Part shown: piece by piece, positions 24,218 through 33,781 of the stretch | Numbering within the stretch: the first letter of the stretch is position 1 | Layout of the letters: each line of letters opens with the position of its first letter | NCBI GenBank assembly: GCA_947498325.1 | Contig: CANMKE010000043.1 | Span: 1 to 35,217 of the forward strand | Length of the DNA stretch: 35,217 nucleotides | Direction: 5' to 3' | DNA from: an uncultured Persicobacter sp. | GTDB taxonomy: Bacteria > Bacteroidota > Bacteroidia > Cytophagales > Cyclobacteriaceae | The notes under the pieces: model-generated | What the model was told of the DNA's origin: nothing | Databases searched by the model: none | The model's input: the letters and a program-made list of their open reading frames with translations, nothing else | Program-made: the position numbers and the translations under genes

Positions 24218-24787
24218 CTATTTAATGGCAGTCTGCCTCTCAGGTAAATAAGCCTCCAAAGCCGCTAAGCCAAGACGATCATCAAGATCTTTGCTGTAGT
24301 GGGCTTTCAATACATTTCCATTTTTGTCGAGGATAATTTCCGCAGGCATGGTTGCAGATGCCTCTGAAGCGGGTAGGTTGATGCCCTCTTTCTCGAGTAT
24401 TTGTTGCTTGACTTTCATTTGCCCTTTGACCATTGTTCTCACCATGCCGATCAAGGATTTGTCGACACCATATTGCTGATACAATCCACGTGTTGGATCT
24501 GAAATAAGGGTTACCGCCTCCATATCCTTTAAAAATGCGCTATTAACAATTTGCTGATTTTTAGCTTCAAAAATAAAGACCATCCGAAGTCCCTTTTCTG
24601 CGAATTCGCCCGATCGCTTAGCCAATTGGTAGGTATAGAGGCTACAAAAAGGGCAGGTTGCATTTCGGAAAAAGCCAATATATAAATTATGCTGACTTTC
24701 TGCAGAAGGTAAAACAACAGACTTGCCAAAAACATCGGTGGCTTCGAGTTGAGGGAATTTTTGACCCATGATTAATTTCGCTGACAT
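24218..24787 (-). CDS. Peroxiredoxin-like thioredoxin-fold protein (AhpC/TSA family)
   Basis: This 189-residue protein has the redoxin N-terminus GQKFPQLEATDVFGKSVVL. FFRNATCPFCSLYTYQL (about 41-57) carries the redox-active CPFC, the CxxC spacing of thioredoxin-like redoxins rather than a lone peroxidatic Cys. SDPTRGLYQQYGV and MPAEIILDKNGNVLKAHY complete the thioredoxin fold. It has no signal peptide and is probably cytoplasmic, reducing peroxides or disulfides. The frame extends back to TTG 24829, but ATG 24787 (or ATG 24769, MGQKFP) gives a normal start. A 10-bp inverted repeat flanks the presumed promoter. Confidence 0.8.
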   Translation of the reverse strand: MSAKLIMGQKFPQLEATDVFGKSVVLPSAESQHNLYIGFFRNATCPFCSLYTYQLAKRSGEFAEKGLRMVFIFEAKNQQIVNSAFLKDMEAVTLISDPTRGLYQQYGVDKSLIGMVRTMVKGQMKVKQQILEKEGINLPASEASATMPAEIILDKNGNVLKAHYSKDLDDRLGLAALEAYLPERQTAIK

Positions 24788-24795
24788 AAAAAATG

Positions 24796-24851
24796 CAATT
24801 GAATAATAAATAGATTGATTTCCCTTCAACTTACGGAAAGCTATTCAATTG
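24796..24851. repeat. 10-bp inverted repeat upstream of the peroxiredoxin-like gene
   Basis: CAATTGAATA (24796-24805) and TATTCAATTG (24842-24851) are exact inverted copies separated by 36 bp; each also contains the palindrome CAATTG. The right arm abuts a 7-of-8 minus-strand -7 box TAGCTTTC (24836-24843). An operator or looping site is possible. Confidence 0.5.
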
Positions 24852-24861
24852 AATCAGAAGA

Positions 24862-24894
24862 AATAAAAAAAGCCGAGACAAGTGTCTCGGCTTT
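24862..24894 (-). terminator. Intrinsic terminator of the sdh operon
   Basis: AAAGCCGAGAC pairs with GTCTCGGCTTT (11 bp) around AAGT. On the minus strand a T-rich run (TTTTTTATTT) follows. It lies 43 bp after the sdhB stop. Confidence 0.9.
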
Positions 24895-24937
24895 GACAAT
24901 ATGATCAAGCACGTGCGTGCTAAAAATCAATCTTGGA

Positions 24938-25714
24938 TTAGTGTTCCTGTGACAATGAAGCCGCAAGGTAATCGCGGTTCATGCGTGCAATATTCTCCAA
25001 AGAGATGCCTTTAGGACATTCAGCCTCACAAGCACCAGTGTTGGTACATGCACCAAACCCTTCGGTATCCATTTGATCTACCATTGCCAATACACGGCGT
25101 TTCTTCTCCGCCTGCCCTTGTGGCAATAAAGAGAACTGAGAAACTTTTGCCGAAACAAACAACATTGCAGAAGCATTTTTACAGGCTGCCACACATGCAC
25201 CACAACCAATACAGGTTGCGGCATCCATTGCTTTATCTGCTACTTCCTTGGAAATTGGAATCGCATTGGCATCAGGTACTCCACCAGTATTAATCGACAC
25301 ATAACCACCTGCTTGCTGGATACGATCGAAAGCACCACGATCAACTACCAAATCCTTGATAACAGGGAAAGCGGCTGCTCTCCATGGCTCAATAGTGATG
25401 GTTCCACCGTCCTGGCTGTTGAACTCACGCATGTGCAACTGACATACAGTGATCTCTTCACCTGGTCCATGAGGACGACCATTGATAAACAATGAACACA
25501 TTCCACAGATACCTTCACGGCAATCGTGATCAAAATATACTGGATCCTCGCCTTTGTGCAAAAGATCCTCATTCATGATATCCAACATCTCCAGGAAAGA
25601 AGAATCTGGAGATACATTGGATACAGGGTATTCTTTAAATTCGCCTTTCGCCTGGGCATTTTTCTGGCGCCAAACTTTAAGCGTGAAGTTTAAACCTTTA
25701 TGATTAGAACTCAT
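24938..25714 (-). CDS. sdhB: Succinate dehydrogenase iron-sulfur subunit
   Basis: This 258-residue subunit carries three Fe-S clusters that pass electrons from SdhA to quinone. The [2Fe-2S] ligands lie in [12 protein letters not shown] and the later VCQLHM. The [4Fe-4S] motif is [11 protein letters not shown]. The third cluster motif is [15 protein letters not shown]. The frame opens upstream at 25774, but ATG 25714 ([20 protein letters not shown]) gives the usual N-terminus. It is the last gene of sdhCAB, 60 bp after sdhA. In this SQR/QFR class direction cannot be told from sequence; with an apparently aerobic gene set succinate oxidation is the likely role. Confidence 0.95.
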   Translation of the reverse strand: MSSNHKGLNFTLKVWRQKNAQAKGEFKEYPVSNVSPDSSFLEMLDIMNEDLLHKGEDPVYFDHDCREGICGMCSLFINGRPHGPGEEITVCQLHMREFNSQDGGTITIEPWRAAAFPVIKDLVVDRGAFDRIQQAGGYVSINTGGVPDANAIPISKEVADKAMDAATCIGCGACVAACKNASAMLFVSAKVSQFSLLPQGQAEKKRRVLAMVDQMDTEGFGACTNTGACEAECPKGISLENIARMNRDYLAASLSQEH

Positions 25715-25774
25715 GATTTTATCTTTAAGCGCAATGCTCATAGGCGAACCCGTGAGCACCGCTTGTGGTACCAA

Positions 25775-27709
25775 TTATTTGTAAGAACGTTGTGTCAGTT
25801 TTACGTTTTCGAAAACCAATTCCTCTTTGTTAAGCTTCGCAGGCTTACCTTCACCTTGGTATTCCCAGCTGCTTACAAAAGCAAATTCATCATCTTTACG
25901 CAATGCCTCGCCTTCTTCAGTTTGTGATTCTTCACGGAAGTGACCACCACAAGACTCTGTACGTGCAAAAGCATCATCCACCATCAATTCACCCAACTCC
26001 AGGAAGTCTGCTACACGCAAAGCTTTCTCCAAAGTCATGTTCATCTCTTCATTCACACCGATCAGTTTAACACCTTCCCAGAACTCCTTGCGAAGTTTCT
26101 GAATCATACCTTTGGCTTTTGTCAAACCTTCAGCATTACGTGCCATACCACAGTACTCCCACATGATCAATCCAAGTTCTTTATGGTATTCATCAGGTGT
26201 TTTATCACCTTTAGAATTCAATAAAGTATTAATACGACCTGTTACTACTTGCTCCGCCTCATCAAATGCAGGGTGAGAAGTAGGTACTTTATCGTAAGGC
26301 GTTTTCGCCAAATAATCACCAATAGTGTAAGGAATCACAAAATAACCGTCGGCCAAACCTTGCATTAAGGCTGAAGCTCCCAAACGGTTACCACCGTGAT
26401 CAGAGAAGTTACACTCACCGATAGCATACAAACCAGGAATGGTTGTCATCAAGTTGTAATCTACCCAAAGGCCACCCATTGTATAGTGGATCGCAGGATA
26501 AATCATCATTGGTGTTTTGTATGGGTTATCATCAGTGATTTTCTCATACATCTGGAAAAGGTTACCATATTTGGCACGGATAGCATCCTCACCATCGCGA
26601 GCGATAGCCGTTTTGAAGTCGAGGAATACCGCCAAACCAGTTTCATTCACCCCTTTACCAGCATCACACATGTTTTTCGCATTACGGGATGCTACATCAC
26701 GAGGTACCAAGTTACCGAATGATGGGTAGATACGCTCCAAATAGTAATCGCGATCCTCCTCAGCAATCTCAGTAGGCTTAATCTGACCTTTCTGAAGTTT
26801 CTGAGCAGTTTCTACTGTTTTAGGAACCCAAACACGACCATCGTTACGCAACGACTCTGACATCAAAGTCAATTTCGACTGCTGCGTGCCGTGTACTGGG
26901 ATACAAGTAGGGTGAATTTGCGTGAAACATGGGTTTCCGAATTGTGCACCTTTCTTGTATGCTCTCCAGATTGCCGTTCCGTTACAGCCCATTGCATTGG
27001 TAGAAAGGAAGAATACGTTACCATATCCACCTGTACCCAAAACAACAGAATGTGCTGAATGACGCTCGATTTTACCCGTAATCAAGTTACGTGTAATGAT
27101 TCCGCGCGCTTTGCCATCCACCAATACAAGATCAAGCATCTCATTACGAGTGTAAAGTTTTACCTTACCTGTTTTGATTTGACGAGAAAGTGCGGAATAA
27201 GCACCCAACAACAACTGCTGACCTGTTTGTCCTTTGGCATAGAAAGTACGAGATACCTGCGCACCACCGAAAGAACGGTTATCCAATAGCCCACCATAAT
27301 CACGAGCGAAAGGAACACCCTGCGCTACACACTGGTCAATAATGGCATTGGATACTTCGGCCAAACGGTAAACATTCGCTTCTCTTGAGCGATAGTCACC
27401 ACCTTTAATCGTATCGTAGAACAAACGGAAAACAGAGTCACCGTCATTCTTATAATTTTTCGCAGCATTGATACCACCCTGTGCAGCAATAGAGTGCGCA
27501 CGGCGAGCAGAATCCTGATAACAGAACGCCTTCACATTGTAACCGAGCTCTCCGAAAGAAGCCGCAGCCGATGCACCAGCAAGACCTGTACCTACTACAA
27601 TAATATCGTATTTACGCTTGTTGGCAGGGTTTACCAACTTCAAATTAAATTTATGATTAGTCCATTTATCGGCTAAAGCACCTTCTGGAATTTTTGAATC
27701 TAAACTCAT
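25775..27709 (-). CDS. sdhA: Succinate dehydrogenase flavoprotein subunit
   Basis: This 644-residue FAD-binding catalytic subunit oxidises succinate to fumarate. The dinucleotide-binding motif [12 protein letters not shown] lies at 38-49. The covalent-FAD histidine is H72 in [17 protein letters not shown]. Substrate-site residues lie in HPTCIP, PRDVASR and the [10 protein letters not shown] segment, and [20 protein letters not shown] is the second FAD region. The sequence belongs to the type B group found with a one-piece cytochrome b. It lies 12 bp after sdhC and is well expressed by context, being core TCA and respiratory metabolism. Confidence 0.97.
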   Translation of the reverse strand: MSLDSKIPEGALADKWTNHKFNLKLVNPANKRKYDIIVVGTGLAGASAAASFGELGYNVKAFCYQDSARRAHSIAAQGGINAAKNYKNDGDSVFRLFYDTIKGGDYRSREANVYRLAEVSNAIIDQCVAQGVPFARDYGGLLDNRSFGGAQVSRTFYAKGQTGQQLLLGAYSALSRQIKTGKVKLYTRNEMLDLVLVDGKARGIITRNLITGKIERHSAHSVVLGTGGYGNVFFLSTNAMGCNGTAIWRAYKKGAQFGNPCFTQIHPTCIPVHGTQQSKLTLMSESLRNDGRVWVPKTVETAQKLQKGQIKPTEIAEEDRDYYLERIYPSFGNLVPRDVASRNAKNMCDAGKGVNETGLAVFLDFKTAIARDGEDAIRAKYGNLFQMYEKITDDNPYKTPMMIYPAIHYTMGGLWVDYNLMTTIPGLYAIGECNFSDHGGNRLGASALMQGLADGYFVIPYTIGDYLAKTPYDKVPTSHPAFDEAEQVVTGRINTLLNSKGDKTPDEYHKELGLIMWEYCGMARNAEGLTKAKGMIQKLRKEFWEGVKLIGVNEEMNMTLEKALRVADFLELGELMVDDAFARTESCGGHFREESQTEEGEALRKDDEFAFVSSWEYQGEGKPAKLNKEELVFENVKLTQRSYK

Positions 27710-27721
27710 GACTGCCTCAAA

Positions 27722-28405
27722 TTAGGAAATAACACCAAAGAAAAACGCTAATGGCACTGCTGCAAACAATAAAGGAATGACGATAGAGAACGCCGCCCCT
27801 ACTGCGTTGATCGCAGGAGTGTAATTTTTGTGGTTCAAGCCCAAAGTCTGGAATGCACTCTGGAAACCATGATTAAGATGGTAAGCCAATGGGATCATCG
27901 AGATCACATACAAAGCCACGATCCACGCATGAGAATAACCTTCTCTCAACATCGCATACAAGTTGTGATGTCCATCTGCCAACATAAATTCTCCTGGCAA
28001 CTCGGTGAACTGAATTCTTACCCAAAAGTGCGCCAAGTGACCCACAATGAACAATAACAATACAGAACCCAAAAGCCCCATGTTTTTGGATGCCCACTTA
28101 ACTTTTTTGTTGTTTCCAGTTACGGCATAAGCATTGCCACCGCGCGCTTTTCTATTGAAAACCGTCAAGGCTGCAGATACAATTACGTGAACAAGGATAC
28201 CCGCAAAAAGTACTTTCGCTACAACACTGATAAATGGATTTGACCCCATAAAATTACCCGCGTCATTGTACAATTCTGGGCTGATAAGTGCAAAACTGTT
28301 GATGATACAGTGCACTAATAAAAAACTGATTAATAATAGACCTGTTAGGCTGACGAGGAACTTCCGACCGATCGTACTGCCTAGGGTTTGTTTTACCCAA
28401 CTCAT
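27722..28405 (-). CDS. sdhC: Succinate dehydrogenase cytochrome b subunit (fused SdhC/D type)
   Basis: This 227-residue membrane anchor has five hydrophobic segments (about 15-38, 59-82, 109-129, 159-180 and 199-224). Candidate haem-ligand histidines are in SFLLVHCIINS (about residue 32), GILVHVIVS, VGHLAHFWV and PLAYHLNHGFQSAF. A single five-helix subunit carrying two b haems is typical of type B complexes of Bacteroidota and Epsilonproteobacteria, in contrast to separate SdhC and SdhD. It is the first gene of sdhCAB, and a strong promoter lies about 50 bp upstream. Confidence 0.94.
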   Translation of the reverse strand: MSWVKQTLGSTIGRKFLVSLTGLLLISFLLVHCIINSFALISPELYNDAGNFMGSNPFISVVAKVLFAGILVHVIVSAALTVFNRKARGGNAYAVTGNNKKVKWASKNMGLLGSVLLLFIVGHLAHFWVRIQFTELPGEFMLADGHHNLYAMLREGYSHAWIVALYVISMIPLAYHLNHGFQSAFQTLGLNHKNYTPAINAVGAAFSIVIPLLFAAVPLAFFFGVIS

Positions 28406-28452
28406 CTTTAAAAATTTAAATGAACATTAACTGGAAAATAAATAACTCGTAC

Positions 28453-28484
28453 CAAAGATAAGCGGTGGACACCTTATTAGCACA
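28453..28484 (-). promoter_or_regulatory. Promoter of the sdhCAB operon
   Basis: On the minus strand TATCTTTG (28453-28460) matches TAnnTTTG exactly. TGTG (28481-28484) stands at the -33 position with a 20-bp spacer. The leader would be about 40 nt. Confidence 0.7.
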
Positions 28485-28680
28485 TGAGATGCGTCATAAA
28501 TTCGGATATTTTCCATTTTCATAAACATATATATCATAACATGAAATTAATATCAGACAAAAAACAAGTGCTTTGCTCAACTTATATCACAAATTTCTTA
28601 TAATTTTAAGTGGACTAAGCTATTTTACCGTAAAAAGATATAAATCCCTCAACCTGCTTTTTATATAGAAAAAGAAGGCA

Positions 28681-31665
28681 TTGATTAATGTTAAGGTTTT
28701 AAACCACTTGAAGAAATACATTAGTCCGATTGATTATTTTATATATTATTCACCGAATCAAACTTTTCAGCCATTGAGCGCAACATTCACCTATCTTAAA
28801 ACCGCCTCAACTTTTGTTTTCGGGGTGTGCATTTTTTTGATGGCATCAACTGCCCAAGCTACACACATCCGTGCTGGGGAAATCACCGCACGGGTAATCA
28901 ACTGTGCTACTTTCACCTATGAGTTCACCATTACCGGTTACACCGATAAAGGCTCAGACGTACCCTTTGGTGGCGGTGAGGTGAATTTTGGTGACGGCTC
29001 GGAAATCATAAAATTAAATCCCGACGATTTTGAAGAGGACATCGATATAGGAAACAATATTGGGATCACCACTTTTGTATTCACCCACACTTTCCCTGGC
29101 CCTGGCGATTACATCATCGGATTTAAGGAATTCAACCGAAATGCCGATGTGGTCAATATGGTCAATTCCGTGAATACCCCTTTTTATGTGGAGACCAAAA
29201 TCATTATCGATCCTTTTTTGGGCTGTAATGAGACCATCAATATGTTGATTCCGCCCATTGACCGCGCCTGTACTGGGGTAACTTTCTTTCACAACCCAGG
29301 CGCCTACGACCCTGACGGCGATTCCATTTCCTACGAATTGACCGTCAACAAAAAAGATGTTGGCAAGCCCGTAGATGGCTACCGCTTCCCTAATGATGCC
29401 ATTTTCAATGGCTCCCCTCAAGGTGGAACGGGCGGTGGCGCAACCTATTCCATGGACCCTATCTCTGGTGACCTGATTTGGGATTCCCCAGGCCTCGACG
29501 GAGAATACAACATTGCCTTCAAAGTCCTGGAATGGCGAAAAATAGAAACAGGAGAATATGTACAGATGGGGTATGTTACCCGTGATATGCAAATTATTGT
29601 GGACCTGTGTGACAACCTGCCGCCAGAAATCCTGATTCCTGCAGATACCTGTATCGAGGCCAACACCCTGCTTGAGGCAGACATTGAGGCCGTTGACCCC
29701 AATAATGACCCCATCCGACTCGAAGCATTCGGAGGCATCCTCAGCAACAGCCTCCAACCCCAGCAACGGGCAACCTTCACCCCCGCAGGCCCTGGTTTTC
29801 AGCCATCGCCAACAGTAGGTCAATTTAAATGGACGCCCGATTGTAATTTGGTTCGACGAAACCCTTATCAGGTGCATTTCAAAGCATCAGACGACCCTAC
29901 GGGAAGAAACATACAGGAGGTTCCACTTGCCTCATTCAAAACTTATTTCATCCAGGTGGTTGCACCTGCCCCCGTACTGGAAAATGCGGTACTCGCCGGA
30001 GACAGAACCGTAGAATTGGAATGGGAAAAATATTCCGAAAGCACGGTCTGCGCAACGGCACGCCCGACTTCTATTCTTATCTACCGAAAAGTGGGCGAAA
30101 ATCAGTTCAATCCCGACAATTGTGAGACGGGCATCCCTGAGGGCTCCGACTATAAACTTATCGGCAGAAGTGACGACATCAACCAAAACACCTTCACTGA
30201 TGATGGCGACCTGGAATTCGGCACCACCTACTGCTACCGACTCGTTGCTGTTTTCACCGACAACAAGGGGGGCGAGAGCTATGCTTCGCAAGAACTCTGC
30301 GTAGAGATTGGCCCTTTTGAAGGAATGTTCCCTTCCTTGATTACCAATGTGGATATTGTGCCTGAAAAAACAGACGACACAACAGGGGAGATCATCATTA
30401 AATGGACTACTCCTTTCGATGCCGACCCTGCCATATATCAGCCTCCTTATACTTATGAGCTGTATGAGGTTGTTAATGGATCTCTGAGTGACGCCCCATT
30501 ATACAGCGGCTCGGACACAACATTTGTGCACACAGGCATCAATACTTTGGATCAGTCGCATACCTATCAGGTACAGGCCATTGCAAGCATCGCTCCTGAA
30601 GGAAAAACACTGCCTATATCTGCTCCAGCAAGCGATATTCGGCTTAGAATACAAGCCTCAGACGACCAGTTCACATTAAGATGGGAAGGAGAAACACCTT
30701 ACAGCACGAGCGTCTCTGAAGCCCCGACACACTTGATTTTCAGAAATCACACCGACCCAAGCGACAGCACAAAACTGTCATTATACGCCACTGTTGATGT
30801 AACCAAGGAAGGGCAGTTTTTTGTGGATGACGCCGAAAATCTCCGCAAGAGCAGCACCTACTGTTATTATGTCGAGACGAAAGGTTCTTATGGCAACGAT
30901 AAGGTACAGTCACCTTTACTTAACCGAACACAACTGAACTGTAGTAAGCTGAATGACGGCAACCCGCCCTGTGCACCAGTTACCCTGGCGGTGAACGGCC
31001 TGGATCAAGAACAATTTTGCGAAGAGGCCTTTTTGAATGCTAAATGTGAGCTGGATTTCTTCCAAAATATTCTTACCTGGGACCCTCAAATAACGGGAGG
31101 CGCTTGTCAGGATGATATTTTTGAATATGAAATTTATTTCTCAGAAAATGAAGATGACAGTTTTGAACTGGTGGGCACTTCACCGATCAACACCTTCACC
31201 CATGCAGACCTCAGCAGCTTTAAAGGCTGCTATTATGTGGTAGCCATAGACGGCAGTGGCAATCCTTCGCCGCCATCTGAAATTATCTGTATGGACAACT
31301 GTCCGTTTTTCGAGTTACCCAACATGTTTACGCCAAATGGCGACGGAAAAAATGACACTTTCTCGACCCTGACCAAGGAAATCCTGGACAATATCGGGGA
31401 TACTGAAGCAAACATTGGATGTCCACGCTTTGTTGAAGCCCTTGACATTAAAATCTACAATCCGTCAGGTGGGCTGGTGTTCGAGTATCAAGCCTCAAGA
31501 GCGGATTCCACTACCGACCTGGCCATTAACTGGGACGGGAAAACAAACGATGGAAAAGAGCTTTCCTCTGGAAGTTATTTCTATTCCGTGGATGTCAAAT
31601 TCAATGTATTGGAGGAATCACAACAGAACCGAACTTATAAAGGATGGGTGAGAATCGTAAAATAA
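28681..31665 (+). CDS. Large type IX-secreted protein with gliding-motility C-terminal domain
   Basis: This protein of up to 994 residues has a signal peptide ending STAQA before THIRAGEI, an opening common to a family of secreted Bacteroidota proteins. A PKD-like region follows (about 62-200, NFGDGSEI), then cadherin/Ig-like segments (about 205-430) and fibronectin-III-like repeats (about 430-870). The C-terminal gliding-motility-associated sorting domain (about 876-994) starts PNMFTPNGDGKNDTF and includes LAINWDGKTNDGKELSSGSYF, ending GWVRIVK. This type B signal sends proteins through the type IX system to the surface or medium. The start is uncertain: the frame has only TTG codons (28681, 28708, 28774) before the signal; TTG 28774 gives the neatest one. 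Likely a cell-surface adhesin. Confidence 0.85.
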   Translation: MINVKVLNHLKKYISPIDYFIYYSPNQTFQPLSATFTYLKTASTFVFGVCIFLMASTAQATHIRAGEITARVINCATFTYEFTITGYTDKGSDVPFGGGEVNFGDGSEIIKLNPDDFEEDIDIGNNIGITTFVFTHTFPGPGDYIIGFKEFNRNADVVNMVNSVNTPFYVETKIIIDPFLGCNETINMLIPPIDRACTGVTFFHNPGAYDPDGDSISYELTVNKKDVGKPVDGYRFPNDAIFNGSPQGGTGGGATYSMDPISGDLIWDSPGLDGEYNIAFKVLEWRKIETGEYVQMGYVTRDMQIIVDLCDNLPPEILIPADTCIEANTLLEADIEAVDPNNDPIRLEAFGGILSNSLQPQQRATFTPAGPGFQPSPTVGQFKWTPDCNLVRRNPYQVHFKASDDPTGRNIQEVPLASFKTYFIQVVAPAPVLENAVLAGDRTVELEWEKYSESTVCATARPTSILIYRKVGENQFNPDNCETGIPEGSDYKLIGRSDDINQNTFTDDGDLEFGTTYCYRLVAVFTDNKGGESYASQELCVEIGPFEGMFPSLITNVDIVPEKTDDTTGEIIIKWTTPFDADPAIYQPPYTYELYEVVNGSLSDAPLYSGSDTTFVHTGINTLDQSHTYQVQAIASIAPEGKTLPISAPASDIRLRIQASDDQFTLRWEGETPYSTSVSEAPTHLIFRNHTDPSDSTKLSLYATVDVTKEGQFFVDDAENLRKSSTYCYYVETKGSYGNDKVQSPLLNRTQLNCSKLNDGNPPCAPVTLAVNGLDQEQFCEEAFLNAKCELDFFQNILTWDPQITGGACQDDIFEYEIYFSENEDDSFELVGTSPINTFTHADLSSFKGCYYVVAIDGSGNPSPPSEIICMDNCPFFELPNMFTPNGDGKNDTFSTLTKEILDNIGDTEANIGCPRFVEALDIKIYNPSGGLVFEYQASRADSTTDLAINWDGKTNDGKELSSGSYFYSVDVKFNVLEESQQNRTYKGWVRIVK

Positions 31666-32048
31666 TCTTATTTGACGGCGTATGTAACTTATGTTCATGG
31701 GCCGTCAATTTTATTATTGACCATGACCCACAAGGCAAGTTCCTGTTTGCTTCCTTACAGTCTGATATCGGGCAACAACTCCTGCAACGGGCAGGACACC
31801 CCAACCCTGAAGCCCTCGACTCAGTCGTTTTGATCGAGGATGGTCAATGGTTTGCTCAAAGCGAAGCGGCGGTCAAAATTGCACGGCACCTGTCTTTCCC
31901 CATAACATTGTTTAAATACGGCAGACTGATTCCCACCCCACTACGCGACAGCATCTATCAATGGATTTCCCGAAACAGATACCGCTGGTTTGGCAAACAG
32001 GAGGCCTGCCAGCTCCCTTCTCCTGAATTAAAAGCTCGTTTTTTGTAA
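31644..32048 (+). CDS. DCC family (DUF393) thiol-disulfide oxidoreductase-like protein
   Basis: This 134-residue protein belongs to the DCC family, named for the conserved Asp-Cys-Cys seen here as D11-G-V-C14-N-L-C17 near the N-terminus (LFDGVCNLCSWAVNFI). Other family features are PQGKFLFASLQSD and the later LIPTPLRDSIYQWISRNRYRWFG. The thioredoxin-like fold is predicted, but the biochemical role is largely unknown. Its ATG lies 22 bp inside the end of the preceding secreted-protein gene in another frame, so the two genes overlap and may be translationally coupled. Confidence 0.88.
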   Translation: MGENRKIILFDGVCNLCSWAVNFIIDHDPQGKFLFASLQSDIGQQLLQRAGHPNPEALDSVVLIEDGQWFAQSEAAVKIARHLSFPITLFKYGRLIPTPLRDSIYQWISRNRYRWFGKQEACQLPSPELKARFL

Positions 32049-32057
32049 TTCCAAAGC

Positions 32058-32074
32058 ATCCCTTTAGCAGGGAT
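32058..32074 (+). terminator. Small hairpin after the DCC-family gene
   Basis: ATCCCT and AGGGAT form a 6-bp stem with loop TTAGC ten bases after the stop codon, followed by CACTTTCTT rather than a clean T-run. A weak terminator at best. Confidence 0.35.
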
Positions 32075-32187
32075 CACTTTCTTATCGCCATAAACTATTG
32101 ATGCGCTTTTTTAATCATTTTTTTCTTTCATAACTTTCAGACGATTAATTTAGCAAACTCAATTTTTGGTTAAGATAATTTAACAAT

Positions 32188-33057
32188 ATGAAAGCATACG
32201 TTTTCCCTGGTCAGGGAGCTCAGTTCCCAGGCATGGGCAAGGATCTTTACGAAGGTAACGAAAAGGCGAAAGCCCTTTTTGAGCAAGCCAACGAGATTTT
32301 AGGTTTCCGCATTACCGACATCATGTTTGAAGGCACTGCTGAAGAACTCAAACAAACCAATGTTACGCAGCCTGCTGTTTTCCTGGATTCTGTAATCAAA
32401 GCATTAGTTGCTGATGAATTTAATCCAGATATGGTTGCCGGACATTCCTTAGGGGAATTTTCTGCCTTGGTGGCTGCAGGAGCACTCTCTTTCGAAGATG
32501 GACTGAAATTGGTAGCGCAACGCGCTGAGGCCATGCAGGAAGCCTGCAAAATCAACCCTTCGACAATGGCTGCTGTTCTTGGCCTTACTGATGAGCAGGT
32601 AGAAGAACTTTGTAACGGCATCGACGGCGTGGTAGCGGCAAACTACAACTGCCCAGGCCAGTTGGTGATCTCCGGCAGCAAAGACGGCATTGCCGTAGCC
32701 ATTGAAAAAGCCAAAGAAGCAGGAGCTAAACGCGCACTTCCATTACCTGTCGGCGGTGGTTTTCACTCCCCAGAAATGGAGCCTGCCCGTGAGAAATTAG
32801 CAGCGGCAATTCAGTCCACTACTTTTTCAGCACCCAAATGCCCCATTTATCAAAACGTGACGGCACAAGCTTCTACAGACGTAGAAACGATCAAAGGAAA
32901 CTTGGTCGCACAACTTACTGCTCCAGTAAAATGGACACAGTCGGTACAAAATATGGTCGCTGACGGCGCCACAACTTTTGTGGAGTCCGGACCTGGAAAA
33001 GTATTACAAGGATTGGTGAAGAAAATTCACCGTCCGGCTACGGTGAGTGCCATCTAA
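32188..33057 (+). CDS. fabD: Malonyl-CoA--ACP transacylase
   Basis: This 289-residue enzyme loads malonyl groups from CoA onto acyl carrier protein to start fatty-acid elongation. The oxyanion loop FPGQGAQFPGMG lies at 6-17. The nucleophile Ser87 is in GHSLGEFSA, Arg112 in QRAEAMQEA binds the malonyl carboxylate, and catalytic His193 is in GGGFHSPEM. Near the end, ESGPGKVLQGLVKKI is conserved. Length and motifs are normal. No other fab genes adjoin it. It stands alone with a strong terminator after its stop. Confidence 0.97.
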   Translation: MKAYVFPGQGAQFPGMGKDLYEGNEKAKALFEQANEILGFRITDIMFEGTAEELKQTNVTQPAVFLDSVIKALVADEFNPDMVAGHSLGEFSALVAAGALSFEDGLKLVAQRAEAMQEACKINPSTMAAVLGLTDEQVEELCNGIDGVVAANYNCPGQLVISGSKDGIAVAIEKAKEAGAKRALPLPVGGGFHSPEMEPAREKLAAAIQSTTFSAPKCPIYQNVTAQASTDVETIKGNLVAQLTAPVKWTQSVQNMVADGATTFVESGPGKVLQGLVKKIHRPATVSAI

Positions 33058-33068
33058 AAAAATCACCC

Positions 33069-33102
33069 GCCAGGGGGTATTTACAAATCCCCTGGCTTTT
33101 TT
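33069..33102 (+). terminator. Intrinsic terminator after fabD
   Basis: GCCAGGGG pairs with CCCCTGGC (8 bp) around a 12-nt loop, followed by six T. Confidence 0.92.
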
Positions 33103-33138
33103 CGTTGAAATACGCAACACCCCAAAACTTCATTTTTT

Positions 33139-33723
33139 ATGGAAACACAACAGCAAATTCTACGCGAGCTCGAGGAAGCACAAAAGGTGCTGAATGATTT
33201 CATTGCCGACCAGCGCAATATTGAAATCATTGAAAAAGCGGCAAAACTCATGAGCGACGCTATTGCAAGCGGCCACAAAGTAATGTCGTGCGGAAATGGG
33301 GGCAGCCACTGCGACGCCATGCATTTTGCCGAAGAACTTTCCGGAAGATACCGAAATAACCGACCGGCATTGGCGGGTTTGGCAATTGCTGACACCTCCC
33401 ATATTTCCTGCGTAGGCAATGACTATGGCTTTGATTTTATCTTCTCAAGATTCATCGAAGGGCTCGGACAGCCGGGTGATGTACTCCTCGGGCTAAGCAC
33501 CAGCGGCAACTCTAAAAATGTTAAACTGGCCTTTGAAGCAGCCAAAAGCAAGGGAATAAAAACGGTGGCACTTACCGGAAAAGATGGGGGAGAAATGGCG
33601 GGTATCGCCGACCTCGAAATCCGTGTTCCGCATTTCGGCTATGCCGACAGAATCCAGGAAATACACATTAAGGTCATTCATATTCTTATTCAGCTGATTG
33701 AGAAAAACCTCGGCTACGCCTAA
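33139..33723 (+). CDS. gmhA: Sedoheptulose-7-phosphate isomerase
   Basis: This 194-residue SIS-domain enzyme makes D-glycero-D-manno-heptose 7-phosphate from sedoheptulose 7-phosphate, the first step of the heptose branch for LPS inner core and other glycans. [20 protein letters not shown] (52-71) carries the zinc-site His62 and a glutamate. [19 protein letters not shown] and [12 protein letters not shown] (sugar-phosphate loop) are classical, and the C-terminal [17 protein letters not shown] helix supplies further ligands. The length matches the family. The HAD phosphatase gene 58 bp downstream could belong to the same unit. Confidence 0.96.
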   Translation: METQQQILRELEEAQKVLNDFIADQRNIEIIEKAAKLMSDAIASGHKVMSCGNGGSHCDAMHFAEELSGRYRNNRPALAGLAIADTSHISCVGNDYGFDFIFSRFIEGLGQPGDVLLGLSTSGNSKNVKLAFEAAKSKGIKTVALTGKDGGEMAGIADLEIRVPHFGYADRIQEIHIKVIHILIQLIEKNLGYA

Positions 33724-33781
33724 CAATCTATTCCAATATCGCCTTAATTAGATAAATACAACATTAAGAACTACCCTTTCT

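Noticed and set aside
29014..29877. Minus-strand reading frame of 287 codons
   Set aside because: It is a shadow of the type IX-secreted protein gene, without a recognisable domain or start context.
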